From assembly GCF_005144585.1 (NCBI RefSeq), contig NZ_SSMQ01000002.1:248001-312000 (forward strand): DNA of 64,000 bases. Direction: 5' to 3'. Origin of the DNA: Polyangium fumosum (lineage in GTDB: Bacteria; Myxococcota_A; Polyangia; Polyangiales; Polyangiaceae). Within the stretch, counting starts at the first letter, position 1; every line of letters begins with the position of its first letter. Positions 39,121 through 49,254 of the stretch are shown here, in pieces. A program made the translations under genes and the position numbers. Below the pieces are notes generated by a model. The model saw nothing but the letters and a program-made list of their open reading frames with translations, made no database searches and was not told the DNA's origin.

Positions 39121-40839
39121 TCATTCACATTTCACGAGCGGCGCGAGCGGCGCGAAATCCCACTGCGTCAGGTTCATATCGTCGTACGTCTTGAGCTCCG
39201 ACGACAGGATCTGCGTAATCTCGTCCCACGTCTGCCCAAACTTGTTCGTCGTGTTGCCGCCCGTCTCGGCCACGCACGCGAACTTCGCGGCCCCGCAGAT
39301 ATCGAGCGCCTCGCATCCCGGCATTTGCGGCCCGATCGCCGCGAGCACGGAATCCCCGTAAAGCGGCACGCCGTTCACCACGACGAGCGAAACGTCCTTC
39401 GGCCGCGCCGCGAGCACCGTATCGAACGGCACGCTCCCGTCCCCCGTGATCACTGTCACGTCCGCCTTTTTCCCGACCTCGAGCGACCCGAGCACCTCCG
39501 AGAGCCCCAGCGCCTTCGCCGCGTTCACCGTCACCATGCGGACCAGCATGGCCGGCGAGAGCACGTCGCCGAAGGCCTCATTGTCGACCATGTTGGCGAA
39601 GCGCAGCTCGTCGAGCAGGTTCTGGCTGCCCCCGAGCGACCAATCCGGCGCCAGCGCCACGTTGATGCCCAGCGACAAGGCCAGCGGCACGTTCGTCGTC
39701 TTATTGAAGTCCGTCCCGCCGCCGTACAGAAACACGTTCGACCGCGGCGACCACACGAGGCTCATGCCCCTGTCCGCCATCACCCCGAATTCGTCGGCCC
39801 CGAACGCCGTCCCGTGAACGATCGTCGTCTCCGCCGCGTAGAGACAGCCGTTCGGGTTCGTCGTCGTCCCGAGCGTCGTGAACTCCTTTTTCGCCGTCTC
39901 GTCCACGCCCTCGCCGCAATGAATGACGTACGCGTCCGTCTTGTCGACGAGGAAGTTGCCACAGACGGCACTGCCGCTCGACGGCGGGAACAACGTCGAG
40001 ACCTGCACCTTGTCCGCGCCGAGATCATTCGCCTTCTGATCGATCGTCCGGGCGAGCGACCCATAACACGTCTTGTCGATCGGGTTCGCCGCGCCGGCGA
40101 TGCTCGTCGTCCCGGCGACGAGACCCTTCATCTCGCCGTACTTGTTCATCTCGCAGCCGAAGCCCGGGTCGAGGTTCGGCGTCCCCTCGCCGTTCAGGTA
40201 TTGCTTCGCGTCGACCATCGCCTGGTAACGCGGCTCGTTCGGCCACTGGTTGTGATTGCCGTACGCCTTCGAGGGGCTCCAGTCCGACTCGTCGAAAATG
40301 TCGAACAGGATGTGGTTGTGCGTGTCGATCATCCCCGGCAGGATGATCCCGTGCGTCTTGACGACCGTCGCCTCCGCGGCGCCCGGCGCGCCCTCGCACG
40401 ACGGGCCCACGCACGTCAGCGTATCGCTCTCGATGAGCACCTCGCCCGCGAATGCCTTGTCCGGGGTGACCACACACCCGATGAGCCGCAGCTTCCCGGG
40501 CACCCCCACCTTGGACACCTCGGGCGTACCCAGGTCGGCGGTGCAATCGGTCTCGACCGGGACCCCGTCGCCGCCGCCGCTGCCGCCCGCGCCCCCTGCT
40601 CCGCCCGCGCCGCCCATTCCCCCGACGCCGCCCATTCCCCCCGCGCCGCCTGTCCCGCCGACGCCGCCGACGCCGCCCATGCCGCCCACGCCGCCCGACC
40701 CGGCGTCGCCGCCGCTACCGCCATTGCCCTCGTCGTCCACCGGAAGGGGGTTGCTCGGCGTGAGCACCGGCTCGTCCGAGCAACCCACGACCGAGACCAA
40801 CCCAAGAGCCCAAAGGATGAAGGTTCGGGAGGAGGCCAC
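39121..40839 (-). CDS. Amidohydrolase lipoprotein with Gly-rich linker
   Basis: A 572-residue lipoprotein. Starting at the GTG at 40839, the signal peptide SRTFILWALGLVSVVGC leads to a lipidated Cys, then a long Gly-rich GGxGG linker (about 40-95). The enzyme domain has the metal-binding HxH in MIDTHNHILFD, later VIHCGEG and IVHGTAFGADEF, and the Asp region LAPDWSLGGSQN, followed by GSLEVGKKADVTVI. This looks like a functional amidohydrolase tethered at the outer surface. Substrate unknown. Confidence 0.82.
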   Translation of the reverse strand: MASSRTFILWALGLVSVVGCSDEPVLTPSNPLPVDDEGNGGSGGDAGSGGVGGMGGVGGVGGTGGAGGMGGVGGMGGAGGAGGAGGSGGGDGVPVETDCTADLGTPEVSKVGVPGKLRLIGCVVTPDKAFAGEVLIESDTLTCVGPSCEGAPGAAEATVVKTHGIILPGMIDTHNHILFDIFDESDWSPSKAYGNHNQWPNEPRYQAMVDAKQYLNGEGTPNLDPGFGCEMNKYGEMKGLVAGTTSIAGAANPIDKTCYGSLARTIDQKANDLGADKVQVSTLFPPSSGSAVCGNFLVDKTDAYVIHCGEGVDETAKKEFTTLGTTTNPNGCLYAAETTIVHGTAFGADEFGVMADRGMSLVWSPRSNVFLYGGGTDFNKTTNVPLALSLGINVALAPDWSLGGSQNLLDELRFANMVDNEAFGDVLSPAMLVRMVTVNAAKALGLSEVLGSLEVGKKADVTVITGDGSVPFDTVLAARPKDVSLVVVNGVPLYGDSVLAAIGPQMPGCEALDICGAAKFACVAETGGNTTNKFGQTWDEITQILSSELKTYDDMNLTQWDFAPLAPLVKCE

Positions 40840-40910
40840 GGCTCGAATGTACAGGTTCTCCCTCCAAACCGCACTCCGTTTTTCGTGACATCTTGGTGGC
40901 ACGCGATGCG

Positions 40911-41969
40911 TCAATTCGCAGCGCGCCCCACCCAAAGTGGACCCCGCAACGAACTGCCCTCGAACCGTTCGTCGAGGAAGACAGGCCCGCCGTCCTTTTC
41001 CACCATGATGGCGCGCACGCCCTGGTCGGTCGCGACGAGCGCCCGGTCCCCAGCCGTGGCCAGGTCGCGCGAGAAAAACGTACCAGCCCGACGAACCTCC
41101 CCCCCAAGCGCGACCGCGGTCACATCGAAGCCCCCGTTTTCCTGCGCCATCTCAACGACCCACAACGTATTCGTCGACAGCACGAGCGCCGCCCCGCCGA
41201 GCACCGCCGCCGCCTCGATCCTCTCGATTCCCGGCCCGACCCCGAGCATCACGGCTGCCCCCGCGCCCTCCGCGCCCACCTCCCGCGCGGCGACATCCCC
41301 TCCCACCACGTCCCAGAGCAGCCCGGATTCGGCCGACAGCGGAGCGAATCGCGCCGTCGGCGGCTGGAGCGCCGGTGCCCCGAGGTCGAGGCCCGTCGTC
41401 ACGACCAACCCGTTTTCCGTCAGCATCCCCGACATCCGCGTCAATCGGTCCTCGTTCACGCCGTACGAAAGCACCTCCATCCGGTCCCCCTCCCTCCACA
41501 CGGAAGCGGGCCGCGGCGCGTAGACCCCTTTTGCGATCGTGCCTTCCCGCAGCACCTTCCACCGGGGCCCGTACGTCCCCTGCTCGAACACCCACAGCCC
41601 CTCGTCCGTCGCGAAAAGCGCGGCTCCTCCATCCACCCACGCCGCGTGCGCGCACGCCCCCACGGCACCCGCGTCGAGCGGACACACCCGGATCTCGCCG
41701 CCCGACGCATCCTCGTTTTCTTCGAGCACCCACACGCGCGAGGCGCCCGGATCGACCGCCACGTCGCGCGGCGTCCCTCCGCCCCCTTCGGCCGAGCTCG
41801 TCACGGCCCCGGTCTTCCCCTCAAAGACCACGACCTCCCCCTGCAGGCCAAACCCCACACCATACCACGCTTCCTCCGTGGAAGAAATACGTTTCACCTC
41901 CAACGGATTTCCCTCCCGACACGCCGATACCCCAAGCACCCCGAGCACAACGATGGCCACTCGCGTCAT
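40911..41969 (-). CDS. Predicted lipoprotein, possible beta-propeller
   Basis: A 352-residue lipoprotein (VVLGVLGVSAC; lipobox LGVSAC). The rest is beta-rich with repeated short strands and WV motifs (ASRVWVLEENED, EGLWVFEQG, NTLWVVEMAQENGG, GVRAIMVEKDGG), consistent with an irregular propeller. No catalytic motif is seen. It lies 71 bp upstream of the amidohydrolase lipoprotein on the same strand. Confidence 0.6.
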   Translation of the reverse strand: MTRVAIVVLGVLGVSACREGNPLEVKRISSTEEAWYGVGFGLQGEVVVFEGKTGAVTSSAEGGGGTPRDVAVDPGASRVWVLEENEDASGGEIRVCPLDAGAVGACAHAAWVDGGAALFATDEGLWVFEQGTYGPRWKVLREGTIAKGVYAPRPASVWREGDRMEVLSYGVNEDRLTRMSGMLTENGLVVTTGLDLGAPALQPPTARFAPLSAESGLLWDVVGGDVAAREVGAEGAGAAVMLGVGPGIERIEAAAVLGGAALVLSTNTLWVVEMAQENGGFDVTAVALGGEVRRAGTFFSRDLATAGDRALVATDQGVRAIMVEKDGGPVFLDERFEGSSLRGPLWVGRAAN

Positions 41970-42021
41970 GCCCCTTCATCGACGCGACCCCCTCAGCAGT
42001 TGCGCGAAATTTTAGGTACGC

Positions 42022-42816
42022 TCAGGGACAACGAATGCGCGTGGGCAATGGCTCGCACCGCGCCACGCCTTTGTGGAGCACGCAACAGGCCTCGTGGGCC
42101 CCGTGGCAGGGACAATCCCTCGGCTTCGTACCGTCGCCGCAGAGGATCCCGCGTGTCTTCTCGAATTCGGCCTGCTCGGCCCGCAACAGCGGCAACTCCT
42201 TCGACGAGAGCTGCGCGAGGGTCCGCGCCACCTCGGGCTTTCGTTTCTCCGCCAAAGGCAACGTCTCGAGCAGCGCCCGCGCCTTGCAAACCGCCGCGCG
42301 CCCATCCATCCGCGCATCCGCGAGCGCCGCGCTCGCCAATTTCATCCGCTCGCTCGTGGAGAGCTGCGCGGCGTTCGCTGCCTCGATCGCCTGCTCGACC
42401 GCGCCCGGCGCCTCCACGGACACCGCGGGGCGCGCCGGCTCCGCAGATGCACTCTGCGTGGTGCTCTCGCGCCACCGATCCTCGATCTCGCGCACGATCC
42501 CGTCTTTGTTTTCGGCGACGTGGCCATACGCCACCACCGCCACGACGACCGACGCGAGCGCCACGGCCACGCGTACGAGCTCCATCCGCGTATACGCGAG
42601 CCACCGACCGCGCCGCGGCGCTCGCCCCTCGCGCGTGCTCCGCGCGACGAGCTCGTCCGCGAACGCCGGGTGATCATCGAGCGCGATCCACGCCTCCTGC
42701 CCCTCGGGCCGCACCCGCGTCGCCGAGGGCAAACCTCGCATGATGGCCCAGCGCACGGCCTCCTCGCTCATCGGGCCGAGCTTCTTTTCGCCGTCGTGGA
42801 GTTCCCATCCGGGCAT
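42022..42816 (-). CDS. GYF_2-like domain membrane protein
   Basis: A 264-residue protein: N-terminal GYF_2-like domain (WELHDGEKKLGPMSEEAVRWAIMRGLPSATRVRPEGQEAWIALDDHP), one transmembrane helix (VRVAVALASVVVAVVAYGHVA), an alpha-helical region, and a Cys-rich C-terminus (CGDGTKPRDCPCHGAHEACC). GYF_2 domains are frequent at the N-terminus of myxobacterial membrane proteins. Function unknown. Confidence 0.7.
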   Translation of the reverse strand: MPGWELHDGEKKLGPMSEEAVRWAIMRGLPSATRVRPEGQEAWIALDDHPAFADELVARSTREGRAPRRGRWLAYTRMELVRVAVALASVVVAVVAYGHVAENKDGIVREIEDRWRESTTQSASAEPARPAVSVEAPGAVEQAIEAANAAQLSTSERMKLASAALADARMDGRAAVCKARALLETLPLAEKRKPEVARTLAQLSSKELPLLRAEQAEFEKTRGILCGDGTKPRDCPCHGAHEACCVLHKGVARCEPLPTRIRCP

Positions 42817-42858
42817 GATGGTTCAAGATGAGACTACCACGAGTCTCGCGGCGAAAGC

Positions 42859-44706
42859 TCAAAGAACCTGCGCTCCCTCCACCGTCGGGACGATCGCCAA
42901 TGCGTTGACCGACGGCGCCTTCACAACCTCCCCCCGCGCCCCGTCTCGCCCACCTTCGAGCTGCCGCTCCACGAGCTTCCGATAAAGCCCGCCTTGCTGC
43001 ATCAGTGTCGCGTGGTCCCCACTCTGGACGATCTTTCCGTCCTCGATCACCACCACCCGATCCGCCCCCATCACCGTCGACAATCGGTGCGCGATGATCA
43101 GCGTCGTTCGCCCCTTCATCAATCGGTCGAGCGCTTCTTTCACGAGGTGCTCGCTCTCGGCATCGAGCGCGCTCGTCGCCTCGTCGAGCACCAGGATCCG
43201 CGGATCCTTCAGCACCGCGCGCGCGATCGCCACGCGTTGCTTCTGCCCGCCGGACAACTTCACGCCCCGCTCGCCCACGAGCGTCGCATATGCCTCGGGG
43301 AACTTCGACACGAACTCGTGCGCATTCGCCGCCCGCGCCGCTGCCTCCACCTCGGCCTCCGTCGCGGTTGTCCGGCCATACCGAACGTTGTCCGCCACGC
43401 TGCACGAAAACAGCATCGGCTCTTGCGACACCACCCCCACATTACGCCGCAGCCATTCCGGCGAAAGCTCTCGCAAATCCTTTCCGTCGAGGGCGATCCG
43501 CCCGTCCGTCGGATCGTACAGACGCAGGAGCAACGCCGCGATCGTCGATTTCCCCGATCCCGACGGCCCCACGAGCGCCACCACCTCGCCCGGCGCGATC
43601 ACGAGGTCGAGGTCCCGCAGCACGGGCAGGTCTTTCCGCGAGGGATACGCGAAGCTCACGCGCGAGAGCTCGATACGCCCCTCCACCGAACCCGGCCGCG
43701 CGCCTTCCGTGAGCGGAATCGTCGGGGGACGATCGATCAATTCGAAGACCCGCTCGGCCGCGCCCGACGCCCGCATAAGGTCAGCCCACAGCTCGCTGAT
43801 CCCGCCGAGCGAAAACGCCACCATCAGCGTGTAAATCAAGAACGACGTCAATCCGCCGGGCGTCATCGCGCCCTGCGAAACGAGCCGCCCGCCGTACCAG
43901 AGCACCAGCGCGAGCGCCGCGAACGCCGCGAACGACGAGACGCTCATGAACACCGAGCTCGTCACGATGCGCCGCCATACCACGGCGAATGCGTCCCATA
44001 CTGCCGCCGCGTATCGCTTCGCCTCCGTCGTCTCCGCGGCGAACGCCCGCACCGTCCGGATGCCCGCGATCGTCTCCTCCGCGACCTCGTTCGCCCGGGC
44101 GAGCGCGTCCTGCGCCTCGCGCGACAGCTTGCGCACCCGGCGCCCATACGCCACGGCGCCGAGCGCCACCGGCGGTACCACCCCGAGCATCACGGCCGTG
44201 AGAATGGGTGACGTGTAGACGAGGAAGCCAACGCCGCCGAGCACCTGCGCCGCGAAACGCAAGCCCATCGAGATGTTCACGCTCACCGCGTTTTGCACGA
44301 GCGTCGTGTCCGCCGCGAGCCGACTCGTCAGCTCGCCCGTCTTCCGCTCGTCGAAGAACGCGATCTCCTGCGCGAGCAGGTGCTCGAAGAGATCCCGCCG
44401 CAGGCGCGTCACCACCCGCTCGCCTGCGCTCGTGAAGAGCACGAAACGCAGCGCCGTCGCGCCCGCCTGCACGGCCGCCACCAGGATGAGCGCGAGCGCC
44501 GCGCGATCGATCGTCCAGAAGCCGCCCGCCTGGCCCACCGCGCGATCCAGGATCACCCGGAATGCCTGCGGGACGAGCAGCCCCATCAGCGTGCCGATGA
44601 CGAGGAACACGGTCCCGCCCGCGAGCCGAGCGGTCTCCGGACGAGCGAGCCCGAGCAAGCGGCCGAGCGACGCATCCTTGGCAGCAGGTTTGTCCGGATC
44701 TCCCAT
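42859..44706 (-). CDS. Type 1 ABC exporter (MsbA-like half transporter)
   Basis: A 615-residue half transporter: six-helix exporter domain (about 30-325) and C-terminal ATPase. Walker A GPSGSGKST, Q-loop VSQEPMLFS, signature [16 protein letters not shown], Walker B ILVLDEATSALD and H-loop IIAHRLSTV are intact, and DLFEHLLAQEIAFFDERKTGELTSRLAADT is typical of lipid or drug exporters. Single gene, so probably a homodimer. Substrate unknown. Confidence 0.92.
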   Translation of the reverse strand: MGDPDKPAAKDASLGRLLGLARPETARLAGGTVFLVIGTLMGLLVPQAFRVILDRAVGQAGGFWTIDRAALALILVAAVQAGATALRFVLFTSAGERVVTRLRRDLFEHLLAQEIAFFDERKTGELTSRLAADTTLVQNAVSVNISMGLRFAAQVLGGVGFLVYTSPILTAVMLGVVPPVALGAVAYGRRVRKLSREAQDALARANEVAEETIAGIRTVRAFAAETTEAKRYAAAVWDAFAVVWRRIVTSSVFMSVSSFAAFAALALVLWYGGRLVSQGAMTPGGLTSFLIYTLMVAFSLGGISELWADLMRASGAAERVFELIDRPPTIPLTEGARPGSVEGRIELSRVSFAYPSRKDLPVLRDLDLVIAPGEVVALVGPSGSGKSTIAALLLRLYDPTDGRIALDGKDLRELSPEWLRRNVGVVSQEPMLFSCSVADNVRYGRTTATEAEVEAAARAANAHEFVSKFPEAYATLVGERGVKLSGGQKQRVAIARAVLKDPRILVLDEATSALDAESEHLVKEALDRLMKGRTTLIIAHRLSTVMGADRVVVIEDGKIVQSGDHATLMQQGGLYRKLVERQLEGGRDGARGEVVKAPSVNALAIVPTVEGAQVL

Positions 44707-44760
44707 GATCCGGCCTATGTACCACGGAGCCCGCCCGCCGACGACGCTGCTCGCTCTCCG

Positions 44761-45675
44761 TTATCCTGCTTTCCTCACGCGCTCGCGCGGCGCGCGCCTC
44801 GGCGCGGCCTTCTTCACCGACGGACGCGCGCGCTCCTCCTCGGCAGGCGCCTCCTCGGCCGCGGGCTGCTCCGCTTCCTTCGGCGCGGCCGCGGCGGGGG
44901 CCTTTTGTTTTGCAGACAGGCTCTGCTTCAACGCCTCGAACAGATCGATGATCTGCGCCTGCGGCTCGGCCGGCGGCAGCGAGATCTCCTGCCCTGCCGC
45001 CTTCTTCTCGATGAGCCCCATCAACCGCTCTTGGTATTCGTCGTGGTAGTTCTCCGGGTGGAACGCATCGGTCGACAGCTCGCCGATGAGCCGGTCCGCG
45101 AGATCCTCTTCTTGCGGCCGGAAATCCACCTTGGCCGGCGACGCGAGCTCCTCGAACGGCCGCACCTCGTCCGCGTAATACACCTGGTGCATGAGGAGCC
45201 CGCCTTTGTACGGCCGCAAAAGGACGAGCTGATCCTTGCCGCGGACGCCATACCGGCCGACCGCGAACTTCTTCGTCCGCTCCATCGCGCCCGCGAGCAG
45301 CTTGTACGCCCGCGCGCCGCCCTTGTCCGGGCCCAGGTAATTCGTCTTGTCGACGTAGAGCAGGTCGACGGTCTCGGCCGGGACGAACTCCACGATGTCG
45401 ATCCGGTCCGTCCGCTCGGCGCGCACCGCGTCGAGGTCCTCGTCCGTCACCTCGACGTATTGCTCCCGCGCGTACTCGAATCCTCGCATCGTGTCCGATC
45501 GCTCGACCACCTCGCGGTCGTACGGGCAGAGCAATTGTTGCTTGACCCGGGTCCCGCATTTCTTGTGAAGCATGTGAAAACCGACGCCGTGGGAAGACGT
45601 GGCCGTGTACATCTTGACCGGAATGGAAACCAGGCCAAACGAGATGGTCCCCGTACCCGTGGATCGCGCAGCCAT
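44761..45675 (-). CDS. ku: Ku DNA end-binding protein
   Basis: Bacterial Ku, which binds double-strand breaks and recruits LigD in non-homologous end joining. The 304-residue product begins MAARSTGTGTISFGLVSIPVKMYTA, keeps VKQQLLCPYDREVV, FVPAETVDLLYVDKTNYLGPDKGG, and RPFEELASPAKVDFRPQEEDLADRLI. The C-terminal tail is Lys/Ala-rich and basic, as in other bacterial Ku tails. An AGGA box lies 9 bases before the ATG at 45675 (45681 is an alternative). Divergent from ligD. Confidence 0.93.
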   Translation of the reverse strand: MAARSTGTGTISFGLVSIPVKMYTATSSHGVGFHMLHKKCGTRVKQQLLCPYDREVVERSDTMRGFEYAREQYVEVTDEDLDAVRAERTDRIDIVEFVPAETVDLLYVDKTNYLGPDKGGARAYKLLAGAMERTKKFAVGRYGVRGKDQLVLLRPYKGGLLMHQVYYADEVRPFEELASPAKVDFRPQEEDLADRLIGELSTDAFHPENYHDEYQERLMGLIEKKAAGQEISLPPAEPQAQIIDLFEALKQSLSAKQKAPAAAAPKEAEQPAAEEAPAEEERARPSVKKAAPRRAPRERVRKAG

Positions 45676-45705
45676 ACGCATCGATCCTTGCAAAGGTCGT
45701 GGACG

Positions 45706-48285
45706 ATGCCGAAGGACCCTGTGGACGGATCGGCGAAGCTCGACGCATACCGGAAAAGGCGTGATCCCGGGCAAACCCCCGAGCCCTTCGGAGGGCCAGC
45801 CAGCTCGCCCGGCGCGACGCGGGAAGGCGCGTACGTCGTGCATCTACACGACGCTCGCCGCCGCCATTACGACCTGCGCCTCGAGGTAGGCGGCGCGCTC
45901 GAGAGCTTCTCCGTGCCCAAGGGGCCCACGCTGAACCCGGGCGAGCGCCGCCTCGCCGTCCGCACCGAGCCGCACCCCCTCGAATATCTCCATTTCGAGG
46001 ACGTCATCCCCGAGGGCAATTACGGTGCCGGACCCATGATCGTGTGGGACGCCGGCAGCGTTCGGTACCTGGACGAACCCGCCGAGGAACAGTTACACAA
46101 GGGCAAACTCGAGTTCGAGCTCTCGGGCCACAAGCTCCACGGCCGCTTCCTCCTGATCCGGCTGAAGGACTCCGAGAAAGACTGGCTCCTCTTCAAGAAA
46201 CACGACGCCTTCGCGGCGCCCGACCGCGACATCGTCCAGGAAAAACCCCGCTCCGTCCTCTCCGGTCTCGACATCGGCGAGCTCGGCCATGCCTCGGACA
46301 TCGCCTCGAAGCTCGAAGCGCGCGCCGCGGCCCTCGGCGCGCCCGTCGGTTCCATCGAGACAACCATGGTCCCCATGCGCGCCTGCCCGGCGCCGAAGGG
46401 CTTGCTCGGCTCGAACTACATCTTCGAGCTCAAGCTGGACGGCGTCCGCTGCATTGCCCGGAAAAACGGCGCGGACGTCCTCCTCCAATCGCGGACCCTC
46501 CGCGACGTCTCGCGCGTCTATCCCGAGGTCGCGCGCGCCGTCGACAAACTCCCCGCCGCCCGCCTCGTCCTCGACGGCGAGCTCATCGCCCTCGACCAGG
46601 CCGGCCAGCCGAGCTTCCAGCGCCTCGCCCAGCGCATCCACCTCGCGAATCGCGACGACATCCGCCGCGCCGAGACCCGGATCCCCGTCCATTACGTGGT
46701 CTTCGACCTGCTCGCGATCGGCGACCGCGACCTGCGCCGCCTCCCGCTCCACGCGCGCAAGGAGCTCTTGCAAAGCCTCGTCCGCGCGCCCGGCGAGATC
46801 CGCACCCTCGACAGGATCGAGGGCGACCCCACCCTGCTCTTCGATTTCTGCCGCGAGCGCCGAATGGAAGGCCTCGTCGCCAAGCGCCGGGACGCCCCGT
46901 ATCGCCCCGGCCCCTCGCGCTCGTACGACTGGATCAAGCTCAAGTGTGAACGGGACGATGATTTCGTGGTCGTCGGCTACACCCTCGGCGAAGGCGGCCG
47001 CGCCCGCCTCGGCGCGCTCGACGTCGCGGCCTACGAGGCCGGCGAGCTGCGCTACCGCGGCAAGGTCGGCAGCGGCCTCGACGCGAATTCCATCGAAGCC
47101 CTGCTCGCGCGCCTCACCCCCTTGCGCACGGACAAACCCACCGCGCGTGGCCCTTACAACGCCGCGCCGCGCGGCCGCGTCCACGTCCGCCCCGAGCTCG
47201 TCGTGTCCGTGCGTTTTTCCGGGTATACCGACGACGGCAATCTCCGTTTCCCGGTGTTTCGCGGGATCCGGGACGACGTCGCGCCCGAGGAGTGCGTGGC
47301 CTCGCCGCACGCCGATCGGGAAGAGGCCGAGATCGAGCGCCTCGCGGCGGAATCCACCCCGACGGGCGGCGCCGCGGACGAACCGGCCCGGGTCCCCGTC
47401 ACCAACCCCAACAAGGTCCTCTTCCCCGCGGACGGCATCACCAAGCAGGACATCGCCGATTATTACGCTGCCGTCGCGCCCGTCCTCCTGCCGCACCTCC
47501 GCGACCGGCCGGTGATGCTCGTGCGGTATCCCGACGGCATCACCGGCAAGTTTTTTTATCAATGGAACGTCCCTGCGGGCTTGCCCGCCTGGGTGCCCAC
47601 GCTCCGCGTCCGCCTGCCGGGGCGCGAGGACCTCCTCGAAGTCTTCCACATCCGCGACGAAGCCACGCTCCTTTACGTCGCGAGCCTCGGCGCGATCCCC
47701 ATGCACGTGATCGCCTCCCGCGTCCCGCACCTCGAAGAGGCCGATTTCTTCAACATCGACCTCGACGTCAGCGACGGGACCTTCGCCCACGTCATCACCC
47801 TCGCGCGCTCACTCATGGATCTGCTGAAACAGATCGGCCTCACGGGTTTTCCCAAGACCTCCGGCCAATCGGGCCTGCACGTCTTCGTCCCGCTCGGCCC
47901 CGCGGTCTCTTATGAGACGGCGCGCGCGCTCGCCGATCTGCTCGGGCACATGCTCGTCCGCAGACACCCCGACATCGCCACCATGGAACGCTCGAAGCAG
48001 CGCCGCGGCCCGCGCGTGTATGTCGATACCGGACAAACCGGCGCGTCGCGCACCATCGTCGCCCCGTACGCCGTCCGCGCGGTCCCCGGCGCGCGCGTCT
48101 CCACGCCGCTCACCTGGGACGAGGTCGACGACACCCTCGATCCCCGCGCCTTCGACATCCGCACGGTCCCCCGCCGCGTCGCGCGCATCTTCGACCCCAT
48201 GGCGGCATTGCTCACGGAAACCCCCTCCGTGCTCGCGGCCATCGAGCGGCTCGAAAAGCTCGCCCTTGGCCGCCACGTCGCCTGA
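45706..48285 (+). CDS. ligD: DNA ligase D (phosphoesterase-ligase-polymerase)
   Basis: Multifunctional NHEJ enzyme of about 859 residues. Domain order: 3'-phosphoesterase (HLHDARRRHYDLRLEVGGALESFSVPKGP, about 40-160), ATP-dependent ligase (adenylation Lys in FELKLDGVRCIA, EGLVAKRRD; about 215-525), and archaeo-eukaryotic primase-like polymerase (NPNKVLFPADGITKQDIADYYAAV onward, DLDVSD near the metal site). This PE-LIG-POL order matches Pseudomonas-type LigD. The ATG at 45706 precedes AKLDAYRKRRDPGQTPEPFG, a typical LigD start. It is divergent from ku with only 30 bp between start codons. Confidence 0.95.
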   Translation: MPKDPVDGSAKLDAYRKRRDPGQTPEPFGGPASSPGATREGAYVVHLHDARRRHYDLRLEVGGALESFSVPKGPTLNPGERRLAVRTEPHPLEYLHFEDVIPEGNYGAGPMIVWDAGSVRYLDEPAEEQLHKGKLEFELSGHKLHGRFLLIRLKDSEKDWLLFKKHDAFAAPDRDIVQEKPRSVLSGLDIGELGHASDIASKLEARAAALGAPVGSIETTMVPMRACPAPKGLLGSNYIFELKLDGVRCIARKNGADVLLQSRTLRDVSRVYPEVARAVDKLPAARLVLDGELIALDQAGQPSFQRLAQRIHLANRDDIRRAETRIPVHYVVFDLLAIGDRDLRRLPLHARKELLQSLVRAPGEIRTLDRIEGDPTLLFDFCRERRMEGLVAKRRDAPYRPGPSRSYDWIKLKCERDDDFVVVGYTLGEGGRARLGALDVAAYEAGELRYRGKVGSGLDANSIEALLARLTPLRTDKPTARGPYNAAPRGRVHVRPELVVSVRFSGYTDDGNLRFPVFRGIRDDVAPEECVASPHADREEAEIERLAAESTPTGGAADEPARVPVTNPNKVLFPADGITKQDIADYYAAVAPVLLPHLRDRPVMLVRYPDGITGKFFYQWNVPAGLPAWVPTLRVRLPGREDLLEVFHIRDEATLLYVASLGAIPMHVIASRVPHLEEADFFNIDLDVSDGTFAHVITLARSLMDLLKQIGLTGFPKTSGQSGLHVFVPLGPAVSYETARALADLLGHMLVRRHPDIATMERSKQRRGPRVYVDTGQTGASRTIVAPYAVRAVPGARVSTPLTWDEVDDTLDPRAFDIRTVPRRVARIFDPMAALLTETPSVLAAIERLEKLALGRHVA

Positions 48286-48291
48286 TCCCCC

Positions 48292-49254
48292 TCACGGACG
48301 CTTCCGCGCGGACGGCTCCGTCGACACGAGCGCCCCCGGGCTCCCGCGCCCCTCGCGCGCCGTCGCCACGATGTAATCGATGAGCGCGCGCGCGGGGCGC
48401 GAGGGCTCCACGCTCTTCGGGTAGAGCAGCGAAAACGGGCGGCTTTTGCCGCGAAACGAACCCAGCACCTCGACGAGCGCGCCGCGCGCCACGTCGTCCT
48501 CCACCAGAAAGTCGTACACTTGCACCAGCCCCACCCCGGCGCGCGCGAGCGTGATGATGCCGAGCACGTCGTCCGAACATCGATAAGGCGCCTCCGGCTC
48601 GAACCTCTCCGGCGCGGGCACGAAGGTCCACGGGAGCACGCGGCCCGAGCGCGGCATGACGAACGCCACGCAGGTATGCTCGTCGAGCTCGCCGGGCGTG
48701 CGCGGCGCGCCATGGCGGGCGAGATACGAGGGGCTCGCATACACGCCCAGCGCAAAATCGCCGAGCTTGCGCGCGACGAGGGTCTTGTCGTCGATCGTGC
48801 CCATCCGGATGGCGAGATCGAAGCCGTCACGCACGAAGTCGACGTTCTGGTTGGAGACGTTCACCTCGACGCCGATGCCGGGATACCGCTCGCGAAATGT
48901 GCCGAGGGAGGGCAGCAGGCGGTGATGGCCGTACGTGGTGGGCACGCTGATGCGCACGCGTCCCTCCACGGCCTTTTTTCCGCTGGCGAGCTCGCGTTCG
49001 CCCGTGGAGAGGAGCGAGAGGGCCTGCACGCAGAGGTCATAATAACGGCGCGCCGCGTCGGTCGGCGCGAGGCTGCGGGTGGTCCTGCGGAACAACGTGA
49101 CGCCGAGGGCGCGCTCCAGCCGGGCGACGCTCCGGCTCGTGGCCTGCGGGGTGACGGAGAGGGCACGCGCGGCCTTGGTGAAGCTGCCGGTCTCGTACGT
49201 GCGGCAAAAGGCTTCGAGGTTGGGGAGCGTGCCCGCGAGGCTCGGCGCCGTCAT
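48292..49254 (-). CDS. LysR-family transcriptional regulator
   Basis: A 320-residue LTTR. N-terminal winged helix-turn-helix: LPNLEAFCRTYETGSFTKAARALSVTPQATSRSVARLERALGVTLFRRTTRSL, followed by the effector-binding domain (VRISVPTTYGHHRLLPSLGTF, FDLAIRMGTIDDKTLVARKLG). It is divergent from the DJ-1/PfpI lipoprotein gene with 77 bp between start codons, a common arrangement where the regulator controls its neighbour and itself. Confidence 0.95.
   Translation of the reverse strand: MTAPSLAGTLPNLEAFCRTYETGSFTKAARALSVTPQATSRSVARLERALGVTLFRRTTRSLAPTDAARRYYDLCVQALSLLSTGERELASGKKAVEGRVRISVPTTYGHHRLLPSLGTFRERYPGIGVEVNVSNQNVDFVRDGFDLAIRMGTIDDKTLVARKLGDFALGVYASPSYLARHGAPRTPGELDEHTCVAFVMPRSGRVLPWTFVPAPERFEPEAPYRCSDDVLGIITLARAGVGLVQVYDFLVEDDVARGALVEVLGSFRGKSRPFSLLYPKSVEPSRPARALIDYIVATAREGRGSPGALVSTEPSARKRP

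Noticed and set aside
44293-45705. N-terminal extension of ligD across the ku gene
   Set aside because: The in-frame extension is antisense to ku, has no homology-like content, and the LigD start motif begins at 45706.
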